From positions 930,001 through 994,000 of the forward strand of contig CP119316.1 of the NCBI GenBank assembly GCA_029202985.1: a stretch of 64,000 nucleotides of DNA, written 5' to 3'. A program made the translations under genes and the position numbers. Below are positions 60,448 to 64,000 of the stretch, piece after piece. The notes beneath the pieces were generated by a model that was not told the origin of the DNA, did not search any database, and worked only from the letters and a program-made list of their open reading frames with translations. The stretch's first letter is position 1; each line of letters starts with the position of its first letter. Source of the stretch: Candidatus Andeanibacterium colombiense (GTDB lineage: Bacteria > Pseudomonadota > Alphaproteobacteria > Sphingomonadales > Sphingomonadaceae).

Positions 60448-61380
60448 ATGGCCAGTGAGTCGCCCGACACCCGCCCCACGAGCAAGCAGCGCATCCTGCT
60501 CGTCACCGGCATGCTCGGCGCGGGCAAGACCACGGCATTGCGCGAACTTGAGGATCTCGGCTGGGAAGCGATCGACAATTTCCCGATCCGCCTGCTCAAC
60601 CGCCTGATCGTGACCGACCGCCCGGCGCCGGGCGAGATTCGGCCGCCGTTGGCGATCGGGTTTGATTCCCGCACGCGCGGGTTCGACGCGGACGACATCA
60701 TCGAACGGGTGAAACAGCTTTCGTCCCGCGACGATCTCGTCGTCACCACGCTGTTTCTCGACTGCTCGGCGCAGGAACTCGAACGCCGCTACAACGAAAC
60801 CCGCCGTCGCCATCCGCTGGCGAGCGGCATTCCGGCAGCCGACGGGATCGCGGCCGAGCGCGAATTGCTCGCCCCGCTGCGTCGCTGGGCCGACGCGGTG
60901 ATGGCGACCACCTCGTTCTCGACCAACGATCTCCAGCAGGCGATCCGCGAGCAATTCGGCATCCGCGGGGCCGATGCGATGACGGTCACCGTATCGAGCT
61001 TCGGCTTCGCGCGCGGCATGCCGGTGGCCGATCTGGTGTTCGACATGCGCTATCTCGACAATCCGCACTGGGACGACGAGTTGCGGGAGCTTACCGGGCT
61101 GGACCCGCCCGTCGGCGATCACATCCGCAAGGATATCGCCTTCGCGGGCAGCTTCGCCCGGATCCGCGATCTGCTGCTCGAACTGCTCCCGCGCTACGCC
61201 GCGCAGGGCAAGAGCTACGTCAATATCGCATTCGGCTGCACCGGCGGGCGCCACCGCTCGGTGTTCGTGGCCGAGGAAATCGCGAAAGCCTTGCGCGAGG
61301 CGGGTTTTTCGCCCACTGTCCGACATCGAAATCTCGGGTCCCGGGCTGCTGAATTGATCGAAGGAACGCACCAGCCGTGA
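60448..61380 (+). CDS. rapZ: RapZ/YvcJ-family nucleotide-binding RNase adapter
   Basis: 310 residues. Walker A VTGMLGAGKTTAL (about 20-28), DNFPIRLLN, DSRTRGF, and the C-terminal FGCTGGRHRSVFVAE RNA/metal-binding region. In E. coli RapZ controls GlmZ small RNA decay; in alphaproteobacteria its role beside the PTS genes is less clear. Position after hprK is conserved in many proteobacteria. Followed by the EIIA gene after 97 bases. Confidence 0.95.
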   Translation: MASESPDTRPTSKQRILLVTGMLGAGKTTALRELEDLGWEAIDNFPIRLLNRLIVTDRPAPGEIRPPLAIGFDSRTRGFDADDIIERVKQLSSRDDLVVTTLFLDCSAQELERRYNETRRRHPLASGIPAADGIAAERELLAPLRRWADAVMATTSFSTNDLQQAIREQFGIRGADAMTVTVSSFGFARGMPVADLVFDMRYLDNPHWDDELRELTGLDPPVGDHIRKDIAFAGSFARIRDLLLELLPRYAAQGKSYVNIAFGCTGGRHRSVFVAEEIAKALREAGFSPTVRHRNLGSRAAELIEGTHQP

Positions 61381-61477
61381 ACCCGCCAGCTGCGAATCCG
61401 GGCGCGCCCGGGACCGTGGCGCAAGACGTGACCAAACCCTCGCGTGCGACCTTCAGGTTGGAAAGCTGTTCTCCCGC

Positions 61478-61882
61478 ATGATCGGAATGATTCTGGTGAC
61501 CCACGGCCGCTTGGCCGAGGAGTTCGTGAAAGCGATGGAACATGTGGTCGGCCGGCAGGACGCGGTGGCGACCGTATGCATCGGGCCGAAGGACGATGTC
61601 GAAGCGCGGCGCAAGGAAATCGCCGACGCGATCAAGACGGTGAACACTGGCGAAGGCGCGGTGATCCTGACCGATCTTTTTGGCGGTACGCCATCCAATC
61701 TTGCGATCTCGCTGATGGAGGAAGGCCGGGTCGAGGTGATTGCCGGGATCAATTTGCCGATGCTGATCCGCCTCGCCGGAGCCCGCGACAAGATGCCGAT
61801 TCGCGAAGCGGTCTCGGCCGCACGTGACGCCGGGCGCAATTACATCACGATCGCATCGGAATTTTTGGGGCACGACGCATAA
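61478..61882 (+). CDS. Mannose-type PTS EIIA domain protein
   Basis: 134 residues. The phospho-histidine is H9 (MILVTHGRLAEEF), with ILTDLFGGTPSNLA, the EIIA-Man signature. No EIIB/C transporter genes follow, so like other alphaproteobacterial copies (ManX/EIIA-Man) it is probably a regulatory phosphoacceptor from HPr rather than a sugar importer. Confidence 0.95.
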   Translation: MIGMILVTHGRLAEEFVKAMEHVVGRQDAVATVCIGPKDDVEARRKEIADAIKTVNTGEGAVILTDLFGGTPSNLAISLMEEGRVEVIAGINLPMLIRLAGARDKMPIREAVSAARDAGRNYITIASEFLGHDA

Positions 61883-61910
61883 GACGTCGCTCCGGTAGGG
61901 GAAGACTGGA

Positions 61911-62189
61911 ATGGGCACTGCAAGGCAAAGTGTCGAGATAACCAATCAGCGGGGCCTGCACGCACGGGCCAGCGCAAAGTTCGTCGCGGCGGTGGCGAAG
62001 CTGCCCGACGGTACCCAGGTGGTGGTCTCGAAGGATGGCATGGAAGCCGCGGGCGGATCGATCCTCGGGCTGATGATGCTCGGTGCGGCCAAGGGCGCGA
62101 CGGTCGAGATCATCGTCACCGGCGAGGATGCCGAAACCAAGCTGACCAAGCTGGTCGGGCTGGTGATGGACGGCTTCGGGGAAGACTGA
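61911..62189 (+). CDS. ptsH: PTS phosphocarrier protein HPr
   Basis: 92 residues. H17 (GLHARASAKF) accepts phosphate from enzyme I and S50 (GGSILGLMML) is the equivalent of Ser46, the HprK target. It begins 28 bases after the EIIA gene. EI (ptsP/ptsI) is outside this window. Together with HprK and ChvGI it forms the known alphaproteobacterial signalling PTS. Confidence 0.97.
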   Translation: MGTARQSVEITNQRGLHARASAKFVAAVAKLPDGTQVVVSKDGMEAAGGSILGLMMLGAAKGATVEIIVTGEDAETKLTKLVGLVMDGFGED

Positions 62190-62201
62190 TAGCGCCCAGG
62201 C

Positions 62202-63002
62202 ATGCGCCGCCAGATCACCGGTTTTTCCAATCCAACGGTCAAATATTTGCGCTCCTTGCGCGAGAAGAAGCACCGCAAGCGCGAGGGCAAGTTCCTCGCC
62301 GAAGGGCTGCGCCTGCTGACCGATGCGCTGGAAAGCGGGCATGTACCCGAGATGCTGGTGATGTCGAGCGAGCGGGACGAGCACAAACTGCTCGCATCTC
62401 TGGAACTGGCGGTCGAGGCGGCGGGCGGCGAAGTGGTCGAATGCACGCCCGACATTCTCGCCAAGATCTCGGGCAAGGATAATCCGCAGGCGGTCGCCGG
62501 AGTATTCGCCGAGTTCGACACTTCGCTCGCCGCGATCGACCGCTCGGCCGCGCCGATCTGGCTGGTGGCACAGGCTTTGCGCGATCCGGGCAATCTCGGC
62601 ACGATGCTGCGCACCGGTGATGCGGTCGGCGCGGGCGGGTTGATCCTGATCGACGATTGCGCCGATCCCTTCTCGGTCGAGGCGGTGCGCGCGAGCATGG
62701 GGGCGATCTTCACCCAGAGACTGGCCCAGGCGCGGTGGGAGGAGTTCCTGCCCTGGCTGCGTTCGGGAGCCGGGCAGTTGGTCGCAGCGTCGCTCCGCGA
62801 CGCCCAACCCTATCGCACCGCGCCCTATGCCGCGCCGTGCTTTCTGCTGGTCGGCAACGAATCCCGAGGGCTACCGCAGGACTATGAAGACGCCTGCGAC
62901 CTGCGGGTGACGATGCCAATGCGCGGGCGGGCCGATAGCCTCAACGCCGCGGTTGCCGGTGCGGTGCTGGCTTACGAGGCGCTAGCGGCTCTGGACCGCT
63001 GA
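62202..63002 (+). CDS. SpoU/TrmH-family RNA 2'-O-methyltransferase
   Basis: 266 residues. N-terminal substrate-binding domain (VKYLRSLREKKHRKREGKFLAEGLRLL) and the SPOUT C-terminal domain: AQALRDPGNLGTMLRTGDAVGAGGLIL, FLLVGNESRGLPQD and VTMPMRGRADSLNAAVAGAVLAYE, the three SpoU motifs. Probably methylates a ribose in rRNA (RlmB/TrmH-like); the exact site cannot be told. Starts 12 bases after ptsH, so may be cotranscribed. Confidence 0.9.
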   Translation: MRRQITGFSNPTVKYLRSLREKKHRKREGKFLAEGLRLLTDALESGHVPEMLVMSSERDEHKLLASLELAVEAAGGEVVECTPDILAKISGKDNPQAVAGVFAEFDTSLAAIDRSAAPIWLVAQALRDPGNLGTMLRTGDAVGAGGLILIDDCADPFSVEAVRASMGAIFTQRLAQARWEEFLPWLRSGAGQLVAASLRDAQPYRTAPYAAPCFLLVGNESRGLPQDYEDACDLRVTMPMRGRADSLNAAVAGAVLAYEALAALDR

Positions 63003-63091
63003 CAGGCCGCATTCAGCACCGTGGGCGAATAGACAAGCTCAACGCCGCGACTTATGCATTCAAGCAATCCACGCAAATCGGGAGTTGGACG

Positions 63092-63673
63092 ATGATTCAC
63101 CGCAAGCCCTTCGGTGCCGCAGCCTTGCTTGCGCTGCTGTCCATTCCCGCCATGGCCGCCGCGCCCGCCGTCAGCGCGCCGGGCTGGACGGTCGACAAGG
63201 GCGCCTCGACGCTCGGCTTCGAAGGCGTCGGCGACGGTTCGCCTTTTGCCGGCAAGTTCGGCGCCTGGGACGCAGCGATCCATTTCGATCCGGCCGATCT
63301 CGCCGCGAGCAGCGCCGAAGTGACAATCCAGACCGGCAGCGCAGTGACCGGCGATCCCTCGCGCGACGAGCCGCTTCCCTCTCCCCAATGGTTCTCGACC
63401 GAAGCCTTCCCGACCGCGACCTTCACCACCACCGCGATCAAATCGACCGGGCCCAACGCCTATCTCGCCGAGGGCAACCTCAGCATTCGCGGCGTGAGCA
63501 AGGCGGTGCAACTGCCCTTCACCCTGACCATCGCCGGCAACAAGGCCGACATGGAAGGCAGCCTGACGATCGACCGCAGTCTGTGGGAGATTGGCGCGGG
63601 TTCGTGGCAGGATCATTCGGTCGATCCGAACGTGACGGTCAAGGTCAAGCTTTCGGCAACAAAGGCGGGCTGA
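63092..63673 (+). CDS. YceI-family periplasmic lipocalin-like protein
   Basis: 193 residues. Signal peptide (FGAAALLALLSIPAMAAAPA), then the YceI pattern: WTVDKGASTLGFEGVGDGSPFAGKFGAWDAAIHFDPADLAASSAEVTIQTGS, FSTEAFPTATFTTTAIKS and LTIDRSLWEIGAGSW. YceI proteins bind polyisoprenoids or other lipids in the periplasm. ATG at 63092 follows GGGAG at good spacing. Convergent with the truncated gene at the edge. Confidence 0.93.
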   Translation: MIHRKPFGAAALLALLSIPAMAAAPAVSAPGWTVDKGASTLGFEGVGDGSPFAGKFGAWDAAIHFDPADLAASSAEVTIQTGSAVTGDPSRDEPLPSPQWFSTEAFPTATFTTTAIKSTGPNAYLAEGNLSIRGVSKAVQLPFTLTIAGNKADMEGSLTIDRSLWEIGAGSWQDHSVDPNVTVKVKLSATKAG

Positions 63674-64000
63674 TCAGTCCCCCGCGACGAAAGCGGTCAG
63701 CTTCCACGCGCCGTCCTTCCGCTCCGCGATCAGGCGATAATCGATGATCGCGCGCAATTTCGCCGCTTCGATATATCCGTTCCTCCCGTCATGCAGCTTG
63801 ACCTTGGCGAAGGCGGCGGGATCGCTCTGGACCTCGATCGCATCCCACGAAATCGTCTCGATCACCTTGGCATCGGCCGTGGGCGCCGCGCGCACCGGGA
63901 CATTCACGCCCTTCACCATCATCCCGAAATAGGGATCGTCGAGCGGAATATCCTGCGCGAAATACCACGGCATCGTCAGGCTGCCGTCCGCACCGGCGGC
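63674..64000 (-). CDS. SH3-like domain protein, cut by the window edge (5' end missing)
   Basis: The C-terminal 108 codons of a gene that reads in from beyond position 64000; no start codon is needed inside. The part seen includes VKGVNVPVRAAPTADAKVIETISWDAIEVQ and YIEAAKLRAIIDYRLIAE, a bacterial SH3 (SH3b)-like fold often found in exported wall-binding proteins. An in-frame ATG at 63973 is present, but the codons before it (…ADGSLT) continue the same protein. Function unknown. Confidence 0.75.
   Translation of the reverse strand, partial: AAGADGSLTMPWYFAQDIPLDDPYFGMMVKGVNVPVRAAPTADAKVIETISWDAIEVQSDPAAFAKVKLHDGRNGYIEAAKLRAIIDYRLIAERKDGAWKLTAFVAGD

Overview
This window looks like ordinary chromosome from a GC-rich alphaproteobacterium, most likely a sphingomonad (Sphingomonadales, Erythrobacteraceae/Sphingomonadaceae type). 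That call rests on several things: an F1-only ATP synthase operon in the order atpH-A-G-D-C with an Ala/Lys/Pro-rich N-terminal extension on beta; a CcrM-type GANTC methyltransferase beside rnhB; split pntA1/pntA2/pntB transhydrogenase genes next to the tiny aa3-oxidase subunit IV; the pckA / chvI-chvG-hprK-rapZ-EIIA(Man)-HPr gene order; a CpaF ATPase; and the palindromic intergenic repeats. I see no prophage, plasmid, rRNA, tRNA or CRISPR array.

Layout. 0-7.3 kb: outer-membrane protein, priA, a secreted gluzincin-type peptidase, ada, and a membrane-anchored trypsin-like protease. 7.4-12.3 kb: F1 ATP synthase. 12.4-16.4 kb (minus strand): a small lipoprotein, a membrane sulfatase-fold protein, and a three-gene operon of exported proteins (DUF6152, an unrecognised protein, an SMP-30-like propeller). 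16.7-24.7 kb: an envelope-glycan region with two GT-C transferases, a DPM1-like GT2, a flippase-like membrane protein, a methyltransferase and a GT4; its last three genes are overlapped and have visibly more A/T. 24.7-30.3 kb: cpaF, an AT-rich gap, a receiver protein, two tandem entericidin lipoproteins, dgt and an Asp/Glu racemase. 30.5-34.5 kb: the pnt operon, interrupted by a VOC gene, a 128-bp palindromic repeat and a DUF559 nuclease gene.

34.7-44.3 kb: a sigma54-type regulator with a changed GAFTGA loop, an SDR, folP, ccrM, a structured non-coding stretch with its own promoter, rnhB, a PQQ sugar dehydrogenase, GNAT, Nudix and CCA transferase. 44.5-55.7 kb: a duplicated-domain periplasmic protein, parC, a DJ-1/PfpI protein, ferredoxin with two cysteine desulfurases, a hydrolase, a TonB-like protein, a DUF885 peptidase, a diguanylate cyclase and a small EF-like-loop protein. 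55.8-63.7 kb: pckA facing chvI-chvG-hprK-rapZ-EIIA-HPr (acid/carbon regulation), an rRNA methyltransferase, YceI, and a truncated SH3-like gene at the edge.

Most of the window is core metabolism and regulation. The most unusual points are: (i) the DUF559 gene inside the pnt operon, whose Shine-Dalgarno lies in the arm of an adjacent long palindrome, suggesting a repeat-plus-nuclease cassette; (ii) the unassigned RNA-like region between ccrM and rnhB and the cluster of six GANTC sites just upstream of ccrM; (iii) four convergent gene pairs whose stop codons share one palindromic tetranucleotide; and (iv) four copies of an approximately 85-bp inverted repeat at gene boundaries. All functional calls are from reading the sequence and knowledge of families; no database search was run.
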